64,000 bases of DNA from Hemibagrus wyckioides. Its lineage: Eukaryota > Chordata > Actinopteri > Siluriformes > Bagridae. Below are positions 1-10,024 of the stretch, piece after piece (position 1 is the first letter of the stretch; every line of letters begins with the position of its first letter). The DNA lies in NCBI RefSeq assembly GCF_019097595.1, contig NC_080715.1, forward strand, positions 22,919,573 through 22,983,572, read 5' to 3'. The position numbers and the translations under genes are program-made. The notes beneath the pieces were generated by a model. It did no database searches and was not told the origin of the DNA. It worked only from the letters and a program-made list of their open reading frames with translations.

Positions 1-847
1 CATACTGAGGGTGTCAGATCTGCTGAGGGAGAAAACTGCCAGGGTGTTTCAACAACTACTTGAAAGCAGTGGTGGGAACAAAAGTCTTTATGACAACCTC
101 AGGGTCTAAAGCACCTACTTTCCTAACCCTGTACAACAAAGAAAGAACTAGCAGGAGGGAACGTGGACTACATGTAGCATGGTCAGTTAGTATATATGCC
201 ATACCACTGTACAGCCCTGACAGTGAGTTTCTCTGAGTGAGACCAGTCATGGATCAGTGGACATGAAATTTTCTTTGGACATTTAAAGCCAAAGTGATGC
301 AATTAACAGTGGTGTAAATGTAACACAGAGGAAAATACATGTTGAATTAAATTTTATCTTTATACTCACCATTTTTAATAGAAAAGTGTAATGAAGAAAA
401 AACACCTTACTATAATTGAGTATACTGTATTATTTCCTGTTAGAGAACAGAAATAAAACCGAAACACACGGCCCATACACCTTAAAGAATGGGGCCTTCT
501 GTGTTTGTGCCATACTAGTCTCTTTGTCTTGCATTTAAAGACCTGTGTTAAGGGATGACTGTGTAACATAGCCTGTGGGGCATCTCTGTTAATAATTACC
601 AATTAGCCTTTACAAAGATGGTTTCATTTAAATGGTATGATATGCTAATGCTATGATAATGTAATATATCCACAATTTGTGCACAAGCCTATTCACCTTC
701 AACACAAATACTAGGAGACAGGCTGAAGAAAATTGTTTGCAGATACAGCTGTGGCAGGTACTGGTTTAGTTTTGCATTACAGTATACTGATTTATTAGAT
801 GCAAAATGTTTTACAGTGATGCCTGTTGCTGCTTTCCTTGTTCATGT

Positions 848-904
848 CACACACAGACACAGACACACACACACACACACACACAGACACACACACACAC
901 ACAC
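848..904. repeat. (AC)n microsatellite, interrupted
   Basis: An ACACAC tract with occasional AG interruptions. Short open frames across it (runs of THTH) are artefacts. Confidence 0.95.
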
Positions 905-1159
905 GCAAAGAACTTTCCACTGTGTTTCTTTTATGTGTTATATTTGTCAACTGGAGACCAGCTGTTTGGAACTGTAGACACTATGTCCTTCCTCTCCCAG
1001 TATCCCTGTGCCTCAAAAGACATTCACTTACTCATCCATGAACTAACAAGCTCTTAACATAAACATATTCATACATAGGGTGTAGCTCTAGAATAGGGAG
1101 GAGAATTTATTCATTTGTTATGGAATAATAATTCATTTATACTTTAGCAATTATATTAT

Positions 1160-1241
1160 ATTGTAGCATGAATCAGCATTGTAAATGGTTTGCATTATGC
1201 AGAGTAAATATAAAATCATTTAATTTTCTATCTGCTTGTCA
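1160..1241 (+). repeat. Direct repeat, left copy (82 bp)
   Basis: ATGAATCAGCATTGTAA, TGGTTTGCATTATGCAGAG and TAAATATAAAAT recur in the same orientation at 3712-3793, about 74 of 82 bases identical. The pair brackets a 2.5-kb segment that contains the long inverted repeat. Confidence 0.8.
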
Positions 1242-2475
1242 TTCTGGTTTATTCATCTGGTGTGTCCCAGAATGTGTACAGAAACCCAGTAAGGATCTCA
1301 CACAAGAAAGATTTATGTTTCCAGTTTATTAATCCTTATAAATGAATTTGAATCATTGTCCACACATTTTCCTAATTTTCCTACTATGTTTTTGGTTGCT
1401 GTGATAAATCTGCTGCCTCTTCCGTTCTGTTACATTGAATCGTTAGTTCAACCTCTGGCACTGTTTCTTGTATCTGTCTCTGAAAGGGATGTGATCACCT
1501 GCTTGTTCCTCACTCTACCCCAGCTCCCACTCATTGGGCCCCAGGTTGAGTTACACCAGATGTGGACCCTTGCTGTGTAGACGACTAATTGATTTTCACC
1601 CTGCTACAATCTGGCTATTGTGAGTTTCAGTAATCCAATAAACGTCTGTATTATTATCTAAATATTCTTCACGTACCAAAACAAACTGAAAGACTCTACA
1701 GCAGTGTGAGAGGGCAGAGGATTCACTGACATGCTGAAGTACATGGAACATTATTTCTCAGACAGCTTAAGCCATTTACAGCTCAGCAAGTGAGTAGGGG
1801 TGTTTGCTGCCAAAATGCAACAGAAAGAGAAAAAGTGTATATTTGTTTCTGTGCATTGGTCTACAGCTACCATTCCTGTACTGCATATTATGTGTATGTT
1901 CTTCTCTCTCTGTGACCGTATCTAAATGTATGTGTGTAGTTATGTCATTTACCGACATCACATGTTTTTTTTTTCACTGTGTGTGTGTCTGTACAGCAGT
2001 CTCTTAGGCCAGGCTATAACGGTGATGGATGGCCAGTGTGTGTGGAGGCCGTTATTATTTGTTATGTGAGCGGGTGTGTGTGACAGGCATTGCAGGCCAT
2101 ACACCTGCTGCGCAAGCGGAATGGCCGAGCCGGGAGAACAGCTGGACACATTGATTTAGCTGCTCACTCCACAGCCTGCAGGAACAAATCAAGCAACAGC
2201 TAATAAAACCTGCCTTTATGATCACAGCCCAACTGCCCTCAAAACAACTGCCTACATCATGTGTTTCTCTAACACCCGCTATAGCTCAAAATTAAATCCT
2301 GCACAAAGGTGTCATTTCTGGCTTCTAATGTCTAATGTCTGGGCTTAGGGGTGTTTGCTGTTGATATTTGACTCAGAGTAAGGTTTCAGTCACTGCTTCA
2401 GAGTTTCCTTCCTTATTTTAAATCTTCATATGTATGTAGGTGTGCATGTGTGTGTTTATGTATTTATATATCAGA

Positions 2476-2987
2476 CACATACCAGACACCTAATGTACAG
2501 CTGCATATCACAATACAGCATTGTCTCGATGGACATTCCATTACAAGGGCTGTCTTAGCATTGTCCTGTATACGCTGTGCAAATATGCAGTTCTGTAGCC
2601 TATAGCATATTTGTCATTATGTCAATGTGATTTCCTCAGGAAAATCCCAGAAAACCTGTTTAGTCAAAAGGACCATGGCTTCAGCAGTCAGATGAAAGCA
2701 AGAAGATGGGGAGAAAATCCTGGAGAAACAGCTGAACTTTTATTTTCTTATTTTAATTAAAAGCCTCCCATTTTAACAGGGACGTGTAGACTTCAGTATA
2801 TATAAACAGGTTTTCTCGGATTTTCTTAATAAAGTTAATCATGTGGACATAATCACGCATGGCTAGAGAAGTATGTTTGTGTTCTCTATGTGCAAATAAA
2901 AATGCTAAGTCAGTCCTTGTAATAGAATGTCCAATTAGAAGATGCTGTGCTGTGATATGCAGCTGTACATTAGGTGTCTGGTATGTG
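2476..2987. repeat. Long imperfect inverted repeat, arms about 185 bp
   Basis: The left arm 2476-2665 and the right arm 2805-2987 are complementary. The outermost 46 bases (2476-2521 against 2942-2987) match at 44 positions. Similarity continues inward with more mismatches through blocks such as GGACATTC, ATTACAAGG, CTTAGCATT, TTATGTC and GAGAAAACCTGTTTA. A central segment of about 139 bases separates the arms. No target-site duplication or transposase piece was recognised. It may be an old fold-back element or a local inverted duplication. Confidence 0.75.
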
Positions 2988-3711
2988 GCAGTGTTATAGT
3001 GGATATCCTGGGATAACAGAAGTCTCATTGTTAGCACTGAGAGGTATGGTTTGCAGACAGCCAAAGAGAATGGGAGACAAACTGAATTCCAGCAGATTGG
3101 ACATGGCTCTTGTTTCAGTGGGGTCTATGCAGCGCACACACATAAGGAAGGCAAGGACGATGTATGTTTAAGGTTTATCTGCTATATAGACACGCTAAAT
3201 CATCTGAAATATAAGGCATGTTTTAGAATGTTTATACCCAATACTGCAGTATAAAAGCTTTATAAAGCAGAATGTACAGTATCTTAAATACCAGCCCATC
3301 TATATTTATATATGCACAGATATTTTGACCATTTGTTTCTTTATTTTTATAATATCTATGGACTGCAAACAACTGGTCAGTGGAACTGGGAGTGATCTTG
3401 CCACAGCAGGAGAATGAGAGGGAAAGGGCATTCATGCACCTGTTAAACAGACTGGGTGTTACTCTGTTATAAGAACTGCAGAATAAAAAGCCACTGGCTG
3501 CAATTCTTCCATAGCTACTATGACATTTTTCAACAAATGACACTCTGGCACCCAATAATGACCCTAATGTTTGGTGAGAGGGTGCGAAGCCAATTAAAAG
3601 ACCACAGGACATTATCCAAGAATGTTGTTATAATAACAATTCCATTCATGAACAATTCAATTTCCAATAGTAATATCCTGTGTTATATGTATGGAAAGTT
3701 AATGATTTAAT

Positions 3712-3793
3712 ATTGTAACATGAATCAGCATTGTAACTGGTTTGCATTATGCAGAGTAAATATAAAATAATTTATTCCTTTATCTGGTTGTCA
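3712..3793 (+). repeat. Direct repeat, right copy (82 bp)
   Basis: This is the partner of 1160-1241, with about eight substitutions and no indel over 82 bases. Similarity fades quickly on both outer and inner sides, so it does not extend into a larger duplicated block. Confidence 0.8.
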
Positions 3794-4419
3794 AGCTACA
3801 TCTGCCTTAACCAAGGAATCCCAAATATTACATAACAAAACTCAAGTCCCTAAGAAAGGACAAGAACTATGAACATATTCATATATACTGCCTGAAGCAC
3901 TTGAGGTGGTAGTAATAAAATGTGTTTGAAGAATCTGAGTAAAATGAGAAGCTGAGTGATTGGCTCTGACAGCTCAGACTCACACACTCTGACTCTGTGA
4001 TATCTATTTCAAGAGTCCCACAGGAAAGTGTGGACTAAACCTGGACCTGATATGCTAAAGCAATCATATTGTGTGTGTGTGTGTGTGTGAGAGAGAGAGT
4101 GAGAGTTCTCTGCAAAATATGTGAACTGAATTTTAGTGAATTTCTTTGCAGTATGAACACAAGCACACGTGTGCATGCCTACAAATACATCGCTTTCCTA
4201 CAAGGCTCACATATGAGTTTAGCCAGGTGCTTGAAGCTAAGTAAGCTATGTAAGATAAGCCTCAAGCCAGATGAATAGAAATCACAGCAATGTTTTTTAA
4301 ACAATTTCTAGTTTAATAGTTGATCGTTCTGGCTTTGGGAAAAAACATCTCTTAAATTAATTAAATAAAATTCTCATTATTGGAATCACTGGGTAATTTG
4401 CATTTCTAAAACAAATACC

Positions 4420-4560
4420 AGCATAGATATAATCGGATGGTTGTGAGTTCGAATCCCAGGTAGACCAAGCTTCCACTGCTGGGCCCTTGAGCAAGGCCCA
4501 CTGCTCAGTTTGAGATTGTAAGTTGCCTTGGATAACAAACAAATGCCAGAAATGTAAATG
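4420..4560 (+). repeat. tRNA-derived SINE copy
   Basis: A pol III B-box-like sequence AGTTCGAATCC lies at 4446-4456, after GGATGGTTGTG. It is followed by the teleost SINE body GGGCCCTTGAGCAAGGCCCA and the tail GTAAGTTGCCTTGGATAA and AAATGCCAGAAATGTAAATG. No cloverleaf can be folded with confidence, so this is not a tRNA gene. A relative of the GGGCCCTTGAGCAAGG core is on the minus strand near 54914-54950. Confidence 0.7.
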
Positions 4561-4589
4561 AAATTGTAATTGAAAGGAGACCACAAAAG

Positions 4590-5215
4590 AGTTCAGCTGA
4601 ACCAATGAAACTGATCACAAAACTTGTTCAAGAAGGAAATCCGACATGGTGTGGCAAATGATGTTGGTTGCTCCCAGTCAGCTGTGTCTAAATCTTGGTG
4701 CAAACATAAACAAAATGGGAAGGTTACAAAGGATAAATTACATCAGATAGTCAGGAGAGAGTCCGGTTCTGTTCAGTGCTGTTCTGATGAAAGGTATAAA
4801 GATGACTGACTGAAGAAACTGAACAAATTTCCCAACTCACTTATGATATGGGATACGTTTTGCATGTCAGGTAAAGGACGAGGGGATATGGCAGCCGTTA
4901 CCTCAGGTGCATACTGAACTTTTGTCATTGCATTTATAGAAAATTGTTTTGGTGATGAAGTCATTTTTCAGGATGATAAAGCATGTTGCCACTGAGCAAA
5001 GAGTGTTGATGCTTTTCTTCAGGAAAGGCATATCATCTCAGTGACTCAACCAGCAAACAGTCCAGATTTCAATCCAAGTGAAAATTTATGGTGGAAATGA
5101 AAAAACTGGTTTATAACAAGGCTTCATCTTTCAAAGCTGTTCTGTCAACTGCTATTTAAAAAAAAGTTGGAACTAGTTTGATGGAGAATTGTTGTTTTTC
5201 ACTAGTGTAAAACAG
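4590..5215 (+). pseudogene. Degraded Tc1-like transposase relic (plus strand)
   Basis: The 5' part reads EIRHGVANDVGCSQSAVSKS, a helix-turn-helix as in Tc1 transposase N-termini. The 3' part reads FQDDKACCH, then a stop, AKSVDAFLQERH, and SPDFNPSENLWWK. These are the second catalytic aspartate and the glutamate regions, with several in-frame stops and a missing middle. It is long inactive. It is the same family as the minus-strand relic at 5678-6010. Confidence 0.75.
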
Positions 5216-5677
5216 TGAAGTAAAAACATGTGAACATCCTCTGAATGTGGTCATTCCATATTTTTTGGAATTTGTATTAAAATGGCTCTGCCATGTCTAA
5301 ACACATGTCTATAAATATTATAGAAGCAAGAACAACAACATTTAATTTTTTTGTTAAAAAGTCAATTTGTCAAAATCAATCTTCGTCCTCTTTACCATAA
5401 ATATGAGAAAATCCTTCATCTTTTATTTTTGTTGACACTTGTCTCTAACACTGACTAATTTTACAATTCACTAATTTACAATTAGTGAGATTACAACTCC
5501 TGGAAAAAAATATTGACTTGCTCAAGGATGTTTGACTTTGTAGCAGATGAACAAATCACAGATATTTTAATTAATGGTTTAATTAATGATTTTCCATTTA
5601 AGAAAAAAAATGGTGAATTCCATCAAGAAAGACATGCTCAATTAGTACTTTGTTGCTTATCCTTGCGCTTTTGCAGC

Positions 5678-6010
5678 CTAAATTCTCTGAGGCACAGACT
5701 TCACTGATGAAAAACAATATTCTCCATCAAGTTTGCTCCAACTTTCTTGAATAACATATGACAGATAAGCTTTCCACCATAAATTTTCATTTGGATTGGG
5801 ATCTGGACTGTTTGCTGGCAGAGTCATTGAGTTAATATGCCTTTCCCAAAGAAAAGCTTGAACACTCTTAGCTCTGTGGCAAGATGCTTTATCTTCATGA
5901 AAAATGACTTCATCATAACATAGCCTATTTTCTATCAATGAAGTAAGAAACATGTCCAAAATTTTAGTTTTATCTTCTGGGTCTGGCCGCATGTTTTTCT
6001 TTTAGAATCT
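5678..6010 (-). pseudogene. Degraded Tc1-like transposase relic (minus strand)
   Basis: The minus strand encodes FHEDKASCHRAKSVQAFL and SPDPNPNENLWWK, the second aspartate and glutamate motifs of a Tc1 transposase with DD34E spacing. The matching region lies in opposite orientation at about 4960-5100. Only the C-terminal third is present and no N-terminal domain was found. No intact terminal inverted repeats were recognised. Confidence 0.75.
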
Positions 6011-6074
6011 TCTCATTTTGTTTATGTTTTCAACCAATTTTAGACAGAAGAAAGTTGTTTGTACTGGTTTTGCC

Positions 6075-6302
6075 ATAATACACTGCTCTGTTGTCCTGTT
6101 TAGTTAATTTGCACTGTCCTGTGTATTTATTGTCCTGTATATTTTGTGTATATTTTGCACTCGTCTCAGCAGATGAAGTGTATCTGCACTTTATGTAGTG
6201 CCGTGTACTGTGCTACTGTGTTGTAACATGTTGGGAAATGACATGTCTTTCCCATGTACAGTATATGAGCTTCATAGAGGCATGACAATAAAAACCTGTG
6301 TA
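6075..6302 (+). repeat. Retrotransposon 3'-tail copy (diverged)
   Basis: A TTGCACT- and CTGTGT-rich body leads into GCATGACAATAAAAACCTG. The order of motifs and the terminal ATGACAATAAA match the copies at 25620-25978 (plus) and 37501-37735 (minus), with lower similarity. No reading frame is preserved. It is probably an old 5'-truncated LINE end. Confidence 0.5.
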
Positions 6303-8755
6303 ATGTGCCTAAATGATAACATACACCAGGCAACTAGCCATCATTTGTGCAGGTTGTGTGTACCTTTACAGTAATATAACTGTTCTGGCCCTGTGGCTGA
6401 TTCATGCACATGCCCACAGCTCCTGAGGAACAACCATTAAATTATGCAAAGGGGAAAGGACTGCCAGACAGAAAATTAAGGAGGAAAAAACTTTTCAAGT
6501 TGAAATATTCAGCGGACACAACTGCTGAGCCCCAGACGTCCCTTTACGGCTCTGAACCCCCAGCTCTCTGAATGAGTTTCCGCCTTGATTTTCCAACGTT
6601 AGGGAACTGTGTGGCACCCCACTGGCCCTCACCCCTACAACCCAGTTCGACTCTAACTCTCCGATTTACAGTACCTTTTTAACTGACATGTCGAGGCGCT
6701 GTTGAGTCAGTAAGTGCTAAACAAGTCCAGTTCACCAGCAGCCAATGGGCTCTCTATAATCCAGAGGGGGCTCTTAAGGCAGTTACCATTTGTGAAAGTC
6801 ATCATCCTGCTTTATGCCTGTGACCTTCACAGTGTCCACATGCTGTAAATATCCAAACAGGCTTTGGGAAGAGTCAGAGCTAGCCAATGCACCTCATAGC
6901 ATTCTTGGCAATTTTTATTTTTAATCAACCTAAAGAGTTTACAAAACCTTAAAAATCTGTAAAAAGAAATCAATTAAAACCACACATCTGACTGTATAAC
7001 TCAATGACTGCAATGTACTCCTGTGTTGAAGCACATTATATAGGTGACAGGTGAAGTGAATAACATGGATAAGCTTTTTACAGTCGCACCTGTCAAGGGG
7101 TGAGATAGATTAGGCAGCAGTTCTCAAAGTTGATGTGATGGAATTAGGAAAATTAAGCGTAAGGGTCAGAGTGAGAAAATGTGATGGCTAGGATGACTGG
7201 GTCAGAGTATCTCCAAAACGGCAGGTGTTGTGGGGTGTGCCATGTATTTACAGGGTACAACTAGTGAACTGCTGATAGGATCATGGAGCCTAGAGCTCAC
7301 TTATGTGTGTGGATGAAGGCTAGGCCGTCTGGTCTGATCCCACAGAAGAGTTACTGTATTGTTTAAAAAGTTAATGCTTGCTATGATAAAAAGTTCTCAG
7401 AACACACAGTGCATTGGTGCTTGCTGTTCCTTGTCTTCCCCCAAAAGTGCCTGCAATAGGCACATGGGCATCAGAACTGGACTGTTCACTGAATCTGCTG
7501 TGTTAGCTAGATCATTAACATACATCAGTGGGCCCTGAGTTCTTCATCCCTTTATTTCTTTATTCCCAAACACTTTTGTAGTCAGTCTAAGGTGGGTCAG
7601 TTCTTCATGACATTGTGGCATACATTATCAAGATGCATTTCAATATTCCTGGAGATTAGAGGGTTGAAAAGGACAGAAGTTACCTATTTGAATGTGTTTG
7701 ATGAATACAGTACTGTGATACCTTGTTATTCGGAACAAGTGCTTTCTGGTGGGAACTTGGTCCAAGGTAAAGATGTCTGTAGACAATGTAGACAAATATT
7801 TATTTCAAATACTCTGTCATGCTTACTATTGGCATGCATGTACACATATGTGACGAGCACTCAGGCCTCACACACACACACACAACCGTCTTTTTGAAGT
7901 TACTGTAGTGCTGACCAAAACTGGTCATTTAAAGAAAATTAAAGCAGCACCCCTTTCCACGAATTTAAATAATTGTTTGCTATTCCCCAAACAACCCCCC
8001 CCACACACACACACACCTCCAATCTTTACATTTGTTAGTTCCCTTTTTTAAGCTGACAGTTCATGGTAGGCCACACAAATTCAACCTGTATCAGATGTTA
8101 GGTCCTCCTCCTTCATCCGTGCTTCTATAAATACTCTCTCTTCTTACACAATGACTTTTTTTTGTCCCATCACTACCTGTTATGTCCTCCATGTCACACT
8201 CAATCTGTGGTGATTTATCTAGCTTTAGAAATGTCAGGCTTTGGAATGTTCCATGTCTTGTGCTGACATGCCTTTGTAAAGCGCCAGGCCCAACACATCT
8301 GGTTTAGGATGCTGTTGAACTGAAATTGTGTGTATTTCTATCTATTTTTGTGCATTTGTGGGTGTTTACCTGATGCTAAATGATTTTTTCCCCCAAATCA
8401 CTGGTTCCTCCCTTTAATCATATATACCATATCATATACCATAACCATATATACACTGCATCATATTAAAAATACATTTAAAAAAAATTGAAAGAGGGCT
8501 CCTGTCTTTCTTTCTTAAAAGTACTAAGACCTGTAGACATGGACGCAGGATTTACTGTATTTTAAATATTTGCATGGCACATTTACACAATCCACTTGAC
8601 TTTCTTTAAATCCACAAACTGTTATACAGACATCATACAGAGGTTGAGAGGTCATTCTAAAGACTAGTCTGACTCACATCTTGTTGTCAACACTAGGGTG
8701 CTCTTTGCGATGCTCGTTATCAAAAGTCCTTCTTGTGCCCAACCAATACAAGTGC
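6303..8755. other. Intergenic segment between repeats and the DD36E element
   Basis: It holds the MITE fragment at 7043-7243 and short AC tracts. 6400-6830 is a repeat-free, relatively GC-rich stretch with an octamer-like ATTATGCAAAG near 6440. No exon with splice sites and family similarity was found. Confidence 0.55.
7043..7243 (+). repeat. Fragment of the Tc1-like MITE family seen in wdr3 intron 1
   Basis: GACAGGTGAAGTGAATAA, ATTAGGCAGCAG, TGTGATGGCTAG and TCAGAGTATCTCCAAAAC occur here in the same order and orientation as at 38210-38400. Neither terminal inverted repeat is preserved, so this is a truncated, diverged copy. Confidence 0.6.
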
Positions 8756-8757
8756 TA

Positions 8758-10022
8758 CAGGGGTTGGACAATGAAACTGAAACACTGGCCAATTTAGTGT
8801 TGGAGGTTTCATGGCTAAATTTAACCAGCCTGGTGGCCAAGCATCATTGATTGCACATTCCACCAGTAAGAGTGTGAAGGTTTAATTAGCAGAGTAATAG
8901 CACAGTTTTGCTTAAAATATTGCAGTGCACACAACATTATGGGTGACATATCAGAGTTCAAAAGAGGACAAATTGTTGGTGCACATCTCGCTGGCGCATC
9001 TGTGACTAAGACAGCAAGTCTTTGTGATGTATCAAGAGCCACGGTATCCAGGGTAATGTCAGCATACCACCAAGAAGGACGAACCACATCCAACAGGAGT
9101 AACTGTGGACGCAAGAGGAAGCTGTCTGAAAGGGATGTCCGGGTGCTAACCCGGATTGTATCCAAAAAACATAAAACCACAGCTGCCCAACTCACTGCAG
9201 AATTAAATGTGCACCTCAACTCTCCTGTTTCCACCAAAACTGTCCGTCGGGAGCTCCACAGGGTCAATGTACATGGCCGGGCTGCTATAGCCAAACCTTT
9301 GGTCACTCGTGCCAATGCCAAACGTCAGTTTCAATGGTGCCAGCAGCGAAAATCTTGGGCTGTGGACAATGTGAAACATGTATTGTTCTCTGATGAGTCC
9401 ACCTTCACTGTCTTTCCCACATCCGGGAGAGTTACGGTGTGGAGAAGCCCCAAAGAAGCATACCACCCAGACTGTTGCATGCCCAGAGTGAAGCATGGGG
9501 GTGGATCAGTGATGGTTTGGGCTGCAATATCATGGCATTCCCTAGGCCCAATACTTGTGCTAGATGGGCGTGTCACTGCCAAGGACTACAGAACCATTCT
9601 GGAGGACCATGTGCACCCAATGGTTCAAACATTGTATCCTGAAGGCGGTGCCGTGTATCAGGATGATAATGCACCAATACACACAGCAAGACTGGTGACA
9701 GAGTGGTTTGATGAACATGAAAGTGAAGTTGAACATCTCCCATGGCCTGCACAGTCACCAGATCTAAATATTATTGAGCCACTTTGGGGTGTTTTGGAGG
9801 AGCGAGTCAGGAAACGTTTTCCTCCAACAGCATCACGTAGTGACCTGGCCACTATTCTGCAAGAAGAATGGCTCAAATCCCCTCTGGCCACTGTGCAGGA
9901 CTTGTATCTGTCATTCCCAAGATGAATTGATGCTGTATTGGCCGCAAAAGGAGGACCTACACCATACTAATGAATTATTGTGGTCTAAAACCAGGCGTTT
10001 CAGTTTCATTGTCCAACCCCTG
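8758..10022 (+). mobile_element. Tc1/mariner DD36E (Incomer-like) element, 1265 bp
   Basis: Perfect 26-bp terminal inverted repeats begin CAGGGGTTGGACAATGAAAC and mirror at the right end. They are flanked by TA at 8756-8757 and 10023-10024. The single gene has a DD36E triad, which separates it from the DD34E elements elsewhere in the window and matches the published DD36E 'Incomer' group of Tc1/mariner elements. Intact ends and a nearly full frame suggest recent insertion. Confidence 0.93.
8939..9925 (+). CDS. Tc1/mariner transposase, DD36E type, 328 codons
   Basis: The cut-and-paste transposase of the 8758-10022 element. Residues 1-110 form two helix-turn-helix units (TKTASLCDVSRATVSRVMSA) with a basic GRKRKL motif at 57-62 that probably serves as AT-hook/NLS. 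The catalytic residues are D152 (LFSDEST), D243 (YQDDNAPIH) and E280 (SPDLNIIEPLW). The second aspartate and the glutamate have 36 residues between them, not 34. The stop TGA at 9923-9925 follows LSFPR. After it the frame stays open for 14 codons ending KGGPTPY then TAA (9968-9970), the usual Tc1 C-terminus. One substitution has therefore probably removed about 15 terminal residues. The catalytic core is undamaged. Confidence 0.92.
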   Translation: MGDISEFKRGQIVGAHLAGASVTKTASLCDVSRATVSRVMSAYHQEGRTTSNRSNCGRKRKLSERDVRVLTRIVSKKHKTTAAQLTAELNVHLNSPVSTKTVRRELHRVNVHGRAAIAKPLVTRANAKRQFQWCQQRKSWAVDNVKHVLFSDESTFTVFPTSGRVTVWRSPKEAYHPDCCMPRVKHGGGSVMVWAAISWHSLGPILVLDGRVTAKDYRTILEDHVHPMVQTLYPEGGAVYQDDNAPIHTARLVTEWFDEHESEVEHLPWPAQSPDLNIIEPLWGVLEERVRKRFPPTASRSDLATILQEEWLKSPLATVQDLYLSFPR

Positions 10023-10024
10023 TA

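Larger units (their letters stand above)
1..4419. other. Intergenic segment, no gene recognised
   Basis: Apart from the direct repeats, the inverted repeat and the AC tract, no coding exon, RNA gene or recognisable transposon was seen. Frames up to about 126 codons (for example on the minus strand at 3232-3612) have no familiar motif. The segment at about 2000-2230 is richer in GC than its surroundings and could be conserved non-coding DNA, but that is a guess. Confidence 0.6.

Noticed and set aside
2753..3064. 103-codon minus-strand frame over the right arm of the inverted repeat
   Set aside because: The matching left arm does not preserve the frame (in-frame stop and indel), so coding constraint is not supported.
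4440..4500. Possible tRNA gene from the AGTTCGAATCC box
   Set aside because: No acceptor, D or anticodon stems pair properly, and the following SINE body and tail show it is a tRNA-derived SINE.
9203..9891. Antisense open frames inside the DD36E transposase
   Set aside because: They are shadows of the real transposase frame. The same applies to antisense frames at 16568-17314 and 43978-44724.
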